Origin: Camillea tinctor
Taxonomy: Eukaryota > Ascomycota > Sordariomycetes > Xylariales > Xylariaceae
Reading direction: 5' to 3'
DNA length: 64,000 bases
Assembly (NCBI GenBank): GCA_022578605.1
Contig: MU394138.1
Coordinates: 1 to 64,000, forward strand
Of the stretch, positions 36,244-47,112 are shown in pieces. Both the position numbers and the translations under genes were made by a program. The notes below the pieces were generated by a model, which was not told the origin of the DNA, did not search any database, and worked only from the letters and a program-made list of their open reading frames with translations. Every line of letters begins with the position of its first letter. Position 1 is the stretch's first letter.

Positions 36244-38715
36244 TTTCTTTTCTTGTTTGGGGGAACGTAAGATTTGGGGGTCAGTCATGAGCCGAGAACG
36301 ATTTTGTTTGTCGAATTGAAGAAGAAAAAAAAAATCAGAATGGAGATTGCCTATGATCATTGGAAGGTTTCGTATGCTGTTGAACAATAGGTATCAATTC
36401 TCAGATTTTTTTTTTAAATGGATTTGCATAGATCGGTAACACAAGTAAACAACTGTGAACAATTGAATGGTGGTGTATGCATGTCTCAGATTATAGATGA
36501 TGATGAGTGAGAGTGAGTAGTATTGATAGGTGGGGGGTTGGTTTAAGGGTTGTCCTTTAAAAAAAAAAGTCTTGGTATTACGTTACATAGATCGATCAGG
36601 CAATTTAATATGAGTGGATGGATGGATCAAAGGTTGTGTTGTGAGAAATGATAAGAAAGGAAACAAGCAATTTGTAGGTATTGATTTTCAATGGATGGTT
36701 AGATGTTATTGCTGTTATTGAGTTATGGAAACCAACTATAATTATAGTATTAGGTATTGCACTTTAGCGTTTCTAATCATTGAATTAGTTGATGTTATGT
36801 CAATCGAATTGCGAAAACATTGTTTTCGCAATTACATGTGTGCGTGTATGTATGTACATAGGTACCCAACCTTCATAATGCTAGGCTAGGATTGAACCTG
36901 AATTAGACTTTCCCACTATGTTAGCTTGTGCAACTCAGGCCACTTCTCGGAAAGACAATGCGTTCTTTCTTTTTCTTTTTCTCTTTTGTTCATCGATTGA
37001 CAGCGCATCAATCTGGATTACCTCCAACCCCCTGCCTCTCTTTCCCGATCGTTCGTGGGGTATGGATGTACCTACCTTATGCTTACCGGTTCCTAGCTTT
37101 AGCAGCAAACTACCTAGGTAGCCAAGGCAATTACATACATTCGTTGAAGTAAGGGAGGGGCGAAGAGGAAGGAACTACACCACATAACACACATAACACA
37201 CATACATTCTACGCATCACACTACCTAGGTTAGAGTTTAGCTGCAAATATGCCCTTGCCCTTCCCCCCTACCCCTCCCCCTCTCTTATTATTTCCCCCCT
37301 TCCTCCTTGTCAAGATCAAATGCTAGGTTTAGACTTACATACATACAACCGGCGCTAACCGCGGGGTTTTCTCATATTTCACACTTACACTACCTTATGT
37401 GCTTGAAGGCACATTTATAAATGTGATCACCTGCAATCAACCGTCTTTCATTGTTTCTTTTTTTTTCTCTCCTAATTCTATAGACATACACAATTTCCTT
37501 GATTTTCTACTTCTTTTATTTGTGCCCAATTCCAAATATGATATCGTCACTAGGAAAAGTGAGTAATACCTTAGGTACCTACCATCTAACCCACCTAGTT
37601 AGTTGACTTACAACTCATCCGCGTGGTGTTTACATACGAGACTTTGCACACACAATCATGATCTCATGTCAGCTAGACATGGATTAAATGGCACCTGGAA
37701 GATGCAACGTCTAACTTGACTCATCGATCTGAACACTACCTTAGCTACCTATACCTAGCAGTTGCTTCCGAGGGGATCTTCTGACCCGGAAAGACGTCGT
37801 TGAGGTGCCGCGTGCTACCTATAATACGTTGTTTATATCTGAACAGTAATCAGTCAAATCACATTCGACCCCTTACTTGACCTACACACATACATACACA
37901 TATACATTATACATGTACATATGTAGTACATGAAAAGTCCCGTCGGGATATGTATTATATAAGCGGGTAATCTGACAACGTAACGTCTATGCATAAAGTC
38001 AAAAAGAAAAAAAAAGAGAGACATGCTTAGATAGAAACAGCAAAAAAAAGCAAATATTACATAAGGTAACATTAACGTAGACCGAGTGAGGACTTCTGTA
38101 CATATTGACATGTTTCGAGAAAGATAACCTTCGGGTAGGTACCTAGGTATGTAACCTGATGATTATGTAGGTTACGAAGGCACATCAGCATCGATGCTAT
38201 CAACCATCGGGTTTCCGATTTGGGTCATAAGGACGAAGGGAAACTGAATCAATGTATCCTATAGGCTTTCTTTTTGTAGGTAAGTACATAGGTAATCTAC
38301 ATGCAAGTAGGGAAGTCCCGGAAGTCCAAAAAAGTGTATCTTAGGTAATGTAGGTATTTAGGTTAGGTGGCACGAAGGAGAGGTAGATGCGGGCACTCTT
38401 CAGCTCGCACTGTGGCTGAGTAATGGAAGCTTCAATCGAATTGGAAACGCGTTTCATAAGTTTTATGTGTTACCTAAAGTTCATTGCGATACAGGTTGGT
38501 TCAATTCAATTCGATTCGTTCTTTTTTTTTTTTTTTTTTTTCCCCTTTTTAACTCCATCGCATAAACATAAACAGAAACAAAAATACATCGTCACATCAA
38601 CAAAAACAACCCACCAACCCCCGCCAGCCCACTTCAGCACCTTAACCCGCCGCCCACTTTTCCTCCTCCTCCTCCTTCCCCTCCCCCTGGTGTCCGCCCT
38701 ATCAGACTAAACCTA

Positions 38716-38997
38716 CGGAGATTCCTACCAGAAAAAGTGGCCTACGCCAAGAGCCTTGGCATTACGAGCAGGGGTTAGCCACAGCTGATTGTCAGCCGGA
38801 CACAGCTGCTCATGAAAGTCCACTATAAATTTTAGTGCTTATAAGTGGTAATAGCCACTATCGATAAAGCTTTTTAGCGCATAATCTTGAGAGCTTAATT
38901 CCAGCAGCTCTTTCCAGCTGTAATCCAGCTGCAGCCTATCCCTGCTCGTTGTGCCAAGGCTCTTGGCGTAGGCCACTTTTTCTGGTAGGAATCTCCG
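38716..38997. mobile_element. 282-bp MITE with 46-bp perfect TIRs and TA target duplication
   Basis: The left end (CGGAGATTCCTACCAGAAAA from 38716) is matched by its reverse complement ending at 38997. The arms are identical for 46 bases and then continue imperfectly for about 30 more. A TA dinucleotide lies directly outside each end (38714-38715 and 38998-38999), the target-site duplication of Tc1/mariner-type elements. The interior is AT-leaning, carries no transposase, and holds smaller CAGCTG-rich palindromes. It is therefore a non-autonomous element that would need a transposase elsewhere. The perfect arms suggest a fairly recent insertion and no RIP, as expected for so short an element. 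Confidence 0.88.
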
Positions 38998-40230
38998 TAT
39001 TCCATGTCTCTGACGCCCGCTCAGTCTCAGCGTCATGAGCGATCCTCGTCCGCGAACGTCACGCTTTGCACCTGTTTTGCACCGGCTGTGCCATAGAGAA
39101 GGAATTTGATGTATCAGCGACCTCTTTTGTAGACCCCAACGACGCGCTTGTGAATCGCCTTGTCTCGTGTTTATTATTACATCCTACCTTATATTAGACC
39201 GACATATCTGTCTCTGCTACCTAACCATCCTTATCCTCCTGCCTACCTACCTATCTACCTACATACAGACATACATACATATCTATTATACCCTACCTGC
39301 CATTGAACCCCTCCCCGGTTCTTCGCTGTGTTATTAACCGCCTTGTTCTTAACAGAACCACGCAGTCGATCAATCCACAGGTCAATCTACAGGTCAGTCC
39401 CTAAGCGCAACCGCTCCCAGGGTGTAGAGAGCAGAGAGAGAGTGTAGCACGCATTATTCACCCACTACGCACGCACATATACATACATACACATACGCAT
39501 GTACGCACACTTACAGCTATACCTACATTGTAGTGTATACATACATACGCACACGTACCCATTCGACAACCCCAGTTATCCTTTTTGCCTCTTTCGTTGT
39601 CCTTCTCTCCCTATCCCTCCTATCACGACTGCTCTTTATCCTCACCGGAACAATCAATACGGAAGAGGACATACATACTTACCCTATCTAGAGGTTGTAG
39701 CTAGAGGTTGCAACGAATTATCTTGCCTCCCTACGACCTTAAACTAGACCCTGTTTACTTAGTACGCCAACCAAGCCTAGTATCAATACTTCCAATCCCT
39801 CCAGTACCTTTTGGCCCCCCCCCCCTCCAATCCTTGCTCAGCTGATGCTGTTCACACACCATTGGGGGAATGCGGCATGAGCTGTTGAGGCTTCGGCTTG
39901 TCACTACAGCCCCGTCTTGCCCGTACCCGTCGTATGCACCCTTCTGTCACTTTGCCACGCTGAACGCGACGCGGCAGCAGGTAACTCACCGAGACAAATC
40001 GCTGCACAACGGCTTTTGTGCTGCACGCCACAACGCATGCGCACATACAACCTGCTCATAGCTTAAAAGAGTCCTAAGGTGGGAAATACGCATTGATCCT
40101 GCCACTTCATCAAGCCTATCACTCTATTACTCCATCACTCGGACGCCCTCTCGCTTCGTCTCAACCCAGCCTGTGACGAGGCCGATAAGCAGTCTCTGGG
40201 AATCGGGTCAACATCCCTTGATACTTCAAT
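38998..40230. other. Upstream region of the F-box gene
   Basis: About 1.2 kb hold ACAT-type simple repeats (about 39257-39285 and 39477-39550) and the promoter and leader of the F-box gene. Short frames occur, such as one from 39006, without a good donor to continue them. Confidence 0.55.
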
Positions 40231-41752
40231 ATGACCGAATCTCCGCCGCCTCACCACCATCAGGAACAGTCTATCACATCGATTCGCCATCTCACCGCGG
40301 TCCCCTCGGCTGGAAGGGTGATGCCGCCCGCTTCACCTAGTTTTTGCTTTCCAGTTGAGGATGGCAATGTCACCCCACAGCAGAGCGGGCAAGGTGAGCG
40401 GGCCTCAGGAACGGCCGCCACCACGATTGATGCCCAACCATCGCTGGTTGTTCTCTCTTCCGCCAGGGATCCTCTCCATTCGGACTATCTAGGCCAAGCC
40501 AAAGCTAACGCGATCTTCGATGAGGGGCGGACCGAAGCGGGCCAAGCCGCTGTTGTCACGAACTCCTCGGCCGAGAGTGCAGCGTCCCTTAGCCTTAACG
40601 CGTTGTCGTCATCGCCAGACAGTTCGCCAATGGATGGGGGTCCGGTCGGGGAATGGACAACGCAGACTGTGATGGCGAAGACATCGTCACTCTTGCGGTG
40701 GGGTTGGAACATGATGAATCTCGACGGACTGCCTAACGAAATTCTCATGCACATCCTGGGCTTCCTAGATGTATGCGATTTGTTGGCAACTTCAAGGGTA
40801 GGTCATGTCTGCTCGTGTTATTTCTCAGGATTTTGCTGTACCTGTGTAATTGCGTGTGACAAAAGTTGCACGACTTTTTCGGACACTTGTGCACCCCCCG
40901 CGCTGCCTGGTGGTTTTTCGTTCTCATGCTCTTCTCCTTTATCGAGTGCTTTATCGAGTGCTCTAGATTCTATACAGAAGTCCGCTTTCACACCCTCTTT
41001 CCCGATCTTGTTTGACGCCGCGTGCGAATCGAAGCCTTTCCATGAGTAATTTCGACTTGGAACCCCCTTAACTAGAGCCCCTATCTTATGCAGCCTCTGC
41101 TGTTCATTCCAACCTTATAGCCCCACAAATTCTCCTATCGTGCTGCTTCCCCTATCTTCAGGACTCTCGTAGCACTCTCACAACTTAAAAAATGACTAGA
41201 GAAGAGAATTCATATAACTAACTTGGAGCTTGATCTCAGATCAACCATCACTTCCGCACCCTGTCCCTCCACCCCATCCTCCACGCGCACCGCCTCCGCC
41301 GCGCGCGCACGGTGCTCCCGCCCCTCCTGACCTCCCCCTCCCGCCCGACGCTCCCGGAGCTCGTGGCCCGGCACATCGTGCAGACGCAGAACGCGCTAGT
41401 GTCGCGGCGGCTCGCGCGCAACTTCGCCGAGATCGGGCTCAAGCGCCGCCTGCGACAGCGGCCCTCGGCGGCCACCCTCATCGAGCGCGGGGTCCTTCCG
41501 CCCGAGTGCTCGTCGGACCTGCTGGCTCCGGCCCTGGTGGCGCGGAAGCGAGAGGTGGAGAGGGAGAAGCTGAAGGATGGCCTTAGGAGGTGGGTCGGCG
41601 GCGTGTGGAGGGGGGAGGTGAAGGAGAGGGCCGAGGGCGTTAGGAGGTATGAGGAGCGCGCGGGGGTGGGGAGGGTGTGGCGGCTTAGGAGGTTTTGGGA
41701 GAGGGTTGGGAGGGGGGAGGGGGAAGGCATGGGGATGGGGATGGGGATGTGA
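40231..41752 (+). CDS. F-box protein
   Basis: F-box proteins bind Skp1 and bring substrates to SCF ubiquitin ligases. Two exons (40231-40797, 41240-41752) give 359 residues. Residues 1-155 are low-complexity (His/Gln, Ser, Ala). The F-box is at about 162-205 (LDGLPNEILMHILGFLDVCD, then LLATSR) and continues across the splice into INHHFRTLSLHPILHAHRLR. The C-terminal part is very Arg/Glu-rich and helical and ends in a Gly-Met repeat. The intron is 442 bp, several times longer than the others here, with a GTAGGT donor and a CTAAC branch site before CTCAG; a small extra exon inside cannot be excluded. Exon 2 is much richer in GC than exon 1. No WD40 or LRR substrate domain is visible. Confidence 0.82.
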
Positions 41753-43520
41753 TGAGAGAGTAGGGGGTTTATGGAGAGAAGAGTTGGGGGAGGGGGATAG
41801 TTTCTGGGCTGTTGAGCGGCTTGGGTAAGACTGCACCCCCCCTCTCCCTATCTCTGACTTTTCTCGCCCTCCAGTCTCTACCCATAAAGGGGGCAATTAT
41901 GCAAGACATGCAAACTAACCCAACCCAACCTAACCCTCCTGAAAGAGGGTGCCAGGGGAGGGAAGGACCTTGGAAATATTCAAGGAACAACTTTACGATT
42001 ATCACGATGACGAAGAAGGAGGTACGCTATTATACCATTGATATCAGAATGGACGAATCTCATGAGCTTGGAGATGTAGCGTTATGTAGGAGTATTATTA
42101 TTTTTTGGAGTAGTGGGAAGGTTTAGGGCGGGGAGTTTGGGCCTTTTTTCTTCTTCTACGACTTTTGTTTTTTGGGCTATTTTGTTATTTCTCCTTGAAG
42201 GGGGGATATGTATGTACTAGTTAGAGTGAAGTAGGTAGGGTAGTTAAGGGTTTAGGTTTAGGGTAGGTAGGTAGGGTAATTGATTAGGTTTGGATCCATG
42301 TTTGTTTTGTATATTGTGTAAGCTACGTCGTGTGAATAAGAAGAGGTTGAGGCTTGCTTTTAGTGTAAAGGGGAGAGGGGGGTAGGAATTACTACCTAAC
42401 CTATGTTCTTGTTCCTGTCCTATGTATACGATTTGCCTTGCTTGGGTTCACTTTATATTTGATGTCTACCCAGTAGGTAGTCAGCCGAGCTACATACGTT
42501 GATTTCATGTTTTGTCTTATTCCACCTCCCTTTTCTTACTTCATTCTCTATCACCAATTGTCGTAAGAGGGTTAAGTAAGAACCTTAACCAGGAACTGAG
42601 CAATGGGGTTGAATTCAAGTATATACCCTACCGTATCACACCACGCCACGCCGCTATAATGTAATCAACCTATGAGATTCGATACTACCAATCATCCAAC
42701 CAACCAACCAACGTCAATATCGTGTTTTGAAATTTCCCCTTTTGCCTTGTATATATATATATTCGGTTCATTCACATACACACATTTTCTCACTTTTTAT
42801 ATGTACTTCTTCTCGTCTATTTCCCTTTCTTCTTTTTTTTTCTCTTTTTCATTATCCCCTTTTTTATAAACGAAGGGTACGTATGTATGTATATATGTCC
42901 CGCTATGTGTGTTATGAATGCCAGAATGGCTCGAATAAAGTAAATTATGTATGCTCCCATTCTGAAAATTTGCCATTTATTCTATGTTTTCCTCTTTTCG
43001 GTTGCTTCTTTTTGGGGAGGTCGCTGGAAAAGTGATAAAACGCCATCGCCTGATGCAAAGGGAGGAGGAAGAAGTAACGGTTCCGGGTTTGGTTTGGTTT
43101 CGTTTCAATTGGGGAAATATATATTCGTGCTGTGAAAAATGCCAAGGGGGGAAAGCCAAATCAATGATGAGCGCAATGCAGATAGTTATATGCCACTTCC
43201 AAAAAAAGGAGGGTACCAAAAAAGTATATATGTGTGGAAGAAAAGAGAAGAGAAAAGAAAAGAAGGGGGTAGAGGTGGGCTATTTTTCAAACCAGGACAA
43301 TCCATAATCGAGCAGGAGAATCAGTCACCAACCATCGAATTAATATTGATGTCCAGCCCCGTTGCCCCTCTTTCCCTTCTCTCTCCTTTCTTCAATAACC
43401 CCCATTGCCTCACTCCTCCACCTCCATGCGATCAGGATCAAAATCAGAACCGGGATTGGGGTCAGGCCGACTCGGCTCCGACGGCACGGGAATCCTCTCC
43501 AATTCCGATCTCAGGCCATC
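41753..43520. other. Convergent intergenic region
   Basis: About 1.8 kb between the 3' ends of the F-box and zinc-finger genes. It has T-rich and TAGGTAGG-rich tracts and many short frames, none convincing. Confidence 0.6.
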
Positions 43521-44738
43521 CTACGTCCTGAACCTAAACCCGTCCCAATCATCTTCTTCGTCATCATCATCGTCCTCATCGTCGTCCTCCTCCGCTTGCT
43601 CCCCTCTATTCTCCTTCCCAACCCCCTTACCCGCCATCTCTGCCGTTCCTTCTTCCCCTTCCGCCTTCTTCTCCCCCGCGTTGCCGCCACTGCCCCGCCG
43701 CAGCAGCAGCTCCTCCCGCTTCTCCTTCAGCTTGCGCACGCGCTCCTCCAGCTCCTCCATCTCCTCGAGCTCGGCCTCGAGCGCGCGCGTCGCGTCCTCG
43801 CGCTCGCCGGCTATCTCGTCCTGGCGCGGGTCCTCGCGCCGCTGGTTCTCCTCCTCCAGCGACTTGGCGGCGACCTGCTCGGCCGTCATGGCGGGCGCCG
43901 AGATGGAGGCGCGGGCGTAGGCTTCCGCGGGGGGTTGCGGCTGCTGTTCCTCGTCGGCCATTTCGGCTTCGAAGGCGGCCCACTCTGCTTCGTCGACGGT
44001 GGGGGGTTGAGCGGTGGCTGTAGTGGTGGTGCTGCTGTAGTTGGCTGGGTGCGAGGTCGGTATGTTGGCGGGTGATACGGATTTCTGGGCTGCGGAAGAG
44101 CTCGCGGCGAGCGACTCGGTGGAGATGGGTAAGGGAGGAGGGATGGAGGCAGATGAGGCGCTCTCGGGCCCGATCAGCGGCGAGCGGCCGACGGGGACGG
44201 TGTTCTTGGGGGTTGAGGTGGCGGAGTTGGAGGCGAGCGGTGTGGCGGGCCGTGAGGGTATCGCGATCTCGACCCCCTGTACGGGGGTGCCTGAGGTGCG
44301 GCGTCCGAGCGCGGGTGGTGTTGTTCTCTTCTCTTCATTATTATTGTTGCCATCGCCTGCTACATCGGTCTTGCTGCGCTTGTTCCGTATCAGGTCAGTA
44401 TCCTCCCCGTCGGCGTCGGACATGGACTCGTCTACATCGTCGTGTTTCCGTTTGTTCTGGATGCTGATGTTATTATCATCGGTTGTTGTTGCTGCTGTCG
44501 TTGCTGCTTCTGAAGAGGACTGGTTAGGTGTCGTGCTGTTGTCGTTCTGCTGCTGTAATTCTTGCAGTCTTTGCTTGTGATTCGGTCCCCGGATATGACT
44601 CTCCCACAACGACTCGGACTTAACGGGTTCGTGACATAATTTGCATAGCAGCTTTCCGGCATCTGAATAGGCGGCGTGAGGGTGTTGGATGCGATTCTCA
44701 GCGCGGTGGGCGCGCAGTAGAGCACGGGCATCGGCCAT
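43521..44738 (-). CDS. ZNF830/CCDC16-like C2H2 zinc finger protein
   Basis: Animal ZNF830 (OMCG1) is linked to pre-mRNA splicing and genome integrity; the fungal homologue is little studied. One exon encodes 405 residues. The N-terminus has a single matrin-type zinc finger, Cys32-Cys35-His48-His54 (CKLCHEPVKSESLWESHIRG), in the spacing C-x2-C-x12-H-x5-H. A long disordered Ser/Thr/Pro- and acidic middle follows. A conserved WAAFEAEMADE segment lies near residue 255, then a Glu/Arg coiled coil (about 295-345). The acidic tail EDDWDGFRFRT closes the protein; such a DWDGFRFR end is typical of the family. It is divergent from med7. The acidic run shows as a repetitive GAT/GAA tract that could vary in length between strains. 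Confidence 0.88.
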   Translation of the reverse strand: MADARALLRAHRAENRIQHPHAAYSDAGKLLCKLCHEPVKSESLWESHIRGPNHKQRLQELQQQNDNSTTPNQSSSEAATTAATTTDDNNISIQNKRKHDDVDESMSDADGEDTDLIRNKRSKTDVAGDGNNNNEEKRTTPPALGRRTSGTPVQGVEIAIPSRPATPLASNSATSTPKNTVPVGRSPLIGPESASSASIPPPLPISTESLAASSSAAQKSVSPANIPTSHPANYSSTTTTATAQPPTVDEAEWAAFEAEMADEEQQPQPPAEAYARASISAPAMTAEQVAAKSLEEENQRREDPRQDEIAGEREDATRALEAELEEMEELEERVRKLKEKREELLLRRGSGGNAGEKKAEGEEGTAEMAGKGVGKENRGEQAEEDDDEDDDDDEEDDWDGFRFRT

Positions 44739-45457
44739 TGGTACTTAGTTACGGTATGTATGTATAGGTATAGATGTAATTCATCAAATCGGTCAAAAAA
44801 GGTGAAAATAGGGGTAATGTGAGCTAAGGCAAGTTGAGTACACTAGAAAGCATGTGTTGGTGTTGGTTGTTGAAGTGGTGATGGTTTTCTCTTGTGGCTA
44901 TTCGGGCGATAAGGCGGGCGGTGAAGCTGATAGCTGAACTTGAGGCGGTACTAGCTACCTAGGTAGGGTTTAGCAGCCACAGTTAACTTCCAGTGCCGGG
45001 ATAGGACCAAGCTAGGATTTGGAGAACTTGCCCCGCATCGCACCACGCACCACACCAATCCATCGAGCCGCACTAGCAGCAAATCTCCACAGTTAGGCAA
45101 GTGCCTAGGCACTAGGTTGAGTGTATGTAGGGCTATGAATATGAAGTACTATGTAGTAGGTTAGTAGGTAATACAACTTACACTACGGAATCTACAACTA
45201 AGTTTAAATCAAAACCAGACTAAGTTCTCCATACTTTTTACCTACACTTAAACCTTTTCTCATACTTACTTACCTTAACACCTTTTCCTTTTTGTCTTGT
45301 CAATTCAACGCCCAGAATCTCTCACAACTTAGGCAATTGGCCATGATATAGTATTTCGAGATTTGGGTAACCCAATTTAGAGAGCACAACCTATCACATA
45401 CATATACCTTAGGTACATAGCCATATATAACATCACTAACATCGACAACCACGAAAT
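44739..45457. promoter_or_regulatory. Divergent promoter of ZNF830-like gene and med7
   Basis: The 719 bases between the two start codons contain a TACCTAGGTA palindrome at 44956-44965 and related TAGGTA words. A TATATAA sequence lies about 30 bases before the med7 ATG. Confidence 0.55.
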
Positions 45458-46275
45458 ATGGAGGAAGAACAACCCCAAGTCTCGTCCACCTGGCCTCCGC
45501 CACCCCCCTTCTGGCAGTCCTTCACCCCCGAGAACATAGCACGTATCGCCGACCTGCGGAAGGAAAAATCTGAGAGGGAGGGCCTGAGCGACAGCGGGGA
45601 GGACGCGTTGAGGAACATCCGCTTAGAGGGCCTACCCCGCGGGCTACGCAACCTCCAGCCGCCGCTCGAGCCCGAGGACGGCGTGTGGCGGGTGTTTGGG
45701 GACAAGTACCAGCTAGTGGACGAGCTGCCCCGGCTCGAGGACATGCAGATCAGGCGACTATTCCCCAACCCGGAGGAGCGCGATCGGGACGGTAAGCATT
45801 TCGACCGCGCGACGATACTCAAGCGGTTGGCCAAGTCGCTACTATTGAACTTTCTCGAGCTCGTCGGCCTATTGGCTACGAGCCCTGATTCCGTATGTTT
45901 TTATTTTCCCCTCCACCCCTCCCTCCCATTCTCCATATCCCATCTCCGCGCCCCGTTACAGAAATTTAACAATCGCAGGCCGAAGAGAAGATCACCGACC
46001 TCCGCGACCTGTTCATCAACTTCCACCACCTCATCAACGAGTACCGCCCGCACCAGGCCCGTGAATCCCTCATCTCCATGATGCAGGCCCAGCTGGACCG
46101 CACCCGCGCCGAGACCAACGCCATCCGCGACGCGAAAGACAAGGCCGAACGCATCCTCGAGGGGCTCAGCAGCCTCAAGATCGAGGATCTGGCCAATGGC
46201 GCCGGGGACAAGAAGAAGGACCCCTGGAATGGGGCGAGGGAGGTGTGGGGTTGTCTTATGGAAGAGTTCCCGTGA
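45458..46275 (+). CDS. med7: Mediator complex subunit 7
   Basis: Med7 belongs to the middle module of Mediator, which links transcription factors to RNA polymerase II. It pairs with Med21 and Med31. Two exons (45458-45892, 45979-46275) give 243 residues, a normal length. The N-terminal part is proline-rich ([14 protein letters not shown]), the Med31-binding portion. The family core follows in [18 protein letters not shown] and [16 protein letters not shown]. The splice joins DS to [12 protein letters not shown]. The C-terminal half is a long helix ([29 protein letters not shown]), the coiled coil with Med21. The donor is GTATGT, and the acceptor CGCAG follows a TTAAC branch site. An in-frame readthrough of the intron is ruled out by loss of this helix. 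Confidence 0.95.
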
Positions 46276-46941
46276 GAGAAGGGGGCAGAATGGATTAGAG
46301 AGAAAGAACAGGAAGAAGGTATAATGGACATTTTTTGATGGCGTTTAAGGCGTACTACTGAATTTCGGACAGTTAGTCGTGGGGAAAGGGGCGGACACCA
46401 TGACAAATGAATATAGGACCGGCGTACGAGGAGAAAGAAGAAAAACAAAGTCAGAAGAAGTTCAAAAAGAGGAACATGTTTTCGGTTGATACCCTCTTAG
46501 GCTACAGGTAGTCAAGTCACCAATGCATCAGAAAATCGAAAGGAGGCGAGGGCTCAATGAAGAACCCCATCCATGTACGACTAAAACGTCCCATGCCTAT
46601 ATATAAATGTGATAGATATTTTCGTATTTGGGTTGTTGTTTATTTCGTTCGCTGTAAAATCAACATTGCACCCCCCTCCCCTCTGGATATACTGCGCTCT
46701 CTTATATCAACCGCATCCCGCCTCGTTATCATATACCTTCAAACCACCTGGCCTTCACCGCACATCATCAATATCGTCGTCGTCGCATCATCCCTTCCCT
46801 TTCACCCCTTCTCCTCCTCCTCCTCCTCCATATCATCACCTTTCCGCTGTTCAACCCCATCATTGATCTCATTTCAGTTCCATCCTTTTTTTTTTCTTTC
46901 GGTTTCCCATGTTTGTTGGTTTGGTGGGTTTTTTTCCCCTC
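46276..46941. other. Convergent intergenic region
   Basis: About 670 bases between med7 and the mini-protein gene. It contains the 3' ends of both, a CTCCTCCTC tract near 46810-46830 and a poly-T run near 46890. Confidence 0.6.
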
Positions 46942-47112
46942 TCACATCACCGTACACGGGATGCAGCAGCACTCGAACTCCCCGCAGTCGATGCACTTGG
47001 ACTTGGTCCCCGTGGCGCCGCTCGGGGACACGATCTTCTCGAACGTGGAGGACGCGGCGCTGCCCGGTCCGTTGCGGTTCACGGGCGCGCAGTGGGAGGA
47101 TCCGCAGGCCAT
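46942..47112 (-). CDS. 56-residue cysteine-rich mini-protein
   Basis: An isolated GC-rich patch in AT-leaning surroundings matches one small minus-strand frame exactly from ATG to TGA. It encodes 56 residues starting MACGSSHCAP. Eight Cys occur at 3, 8, 40, 43, 48, 49, 50 and 53; the last six form CIDCGEFECCCIPC, a likely metal-binding or redox cluster. The middle is Gly/Ser/Thr-rich (FEKIVSPSGATG). There is no signal peptide. 53 of 56 codons end in G or C, and the start context ACAAAATGG is good. The opposite strand has an overlapping frame with the same third-codon positions, so GC bias alone does not choose the strand; the exact fit of start and stop to the patch does. I do not recognise a named family. 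A metallothionein-like or zinc-binding role is only a guess. Confidence 0.6.
   Translation of the reverse strand: MACGSSHCAPVNRNGPGSAASSTFEKIVSPSGATGTKSKCIDCGEFECCCIPCTVM

Larger units (their letters stand above)
31083..38715. other. Gene-poor region of 7.6 kb with microsatellites
   Basis: No frame in this stretch shows a domain, signal peptide or convincing splice set. It contains CA- and ACAT-type simple repeats, poly-T and poly-pyrimidine tracts, and TACCTAGGTA palindromes at 37111 and 38140. The pyrimidine-rich parts near 32620-32660 and 34680-34740 resemble fungal promoters or long leaders, but no coding sequence follows them. Confidence 0.55.

Noticed and set aside
38839..39036. Open frame across the right part of the MITE
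   Set aside because: It lies within and beyond the inverted repeat and encodes nothing recognisable.
43521..44075. Plus-strand frames rich in Ser or Leu over the zinc-finger gene
   Set aside because: They are antisense to the acidic and coiled-coil codons of the real gene.
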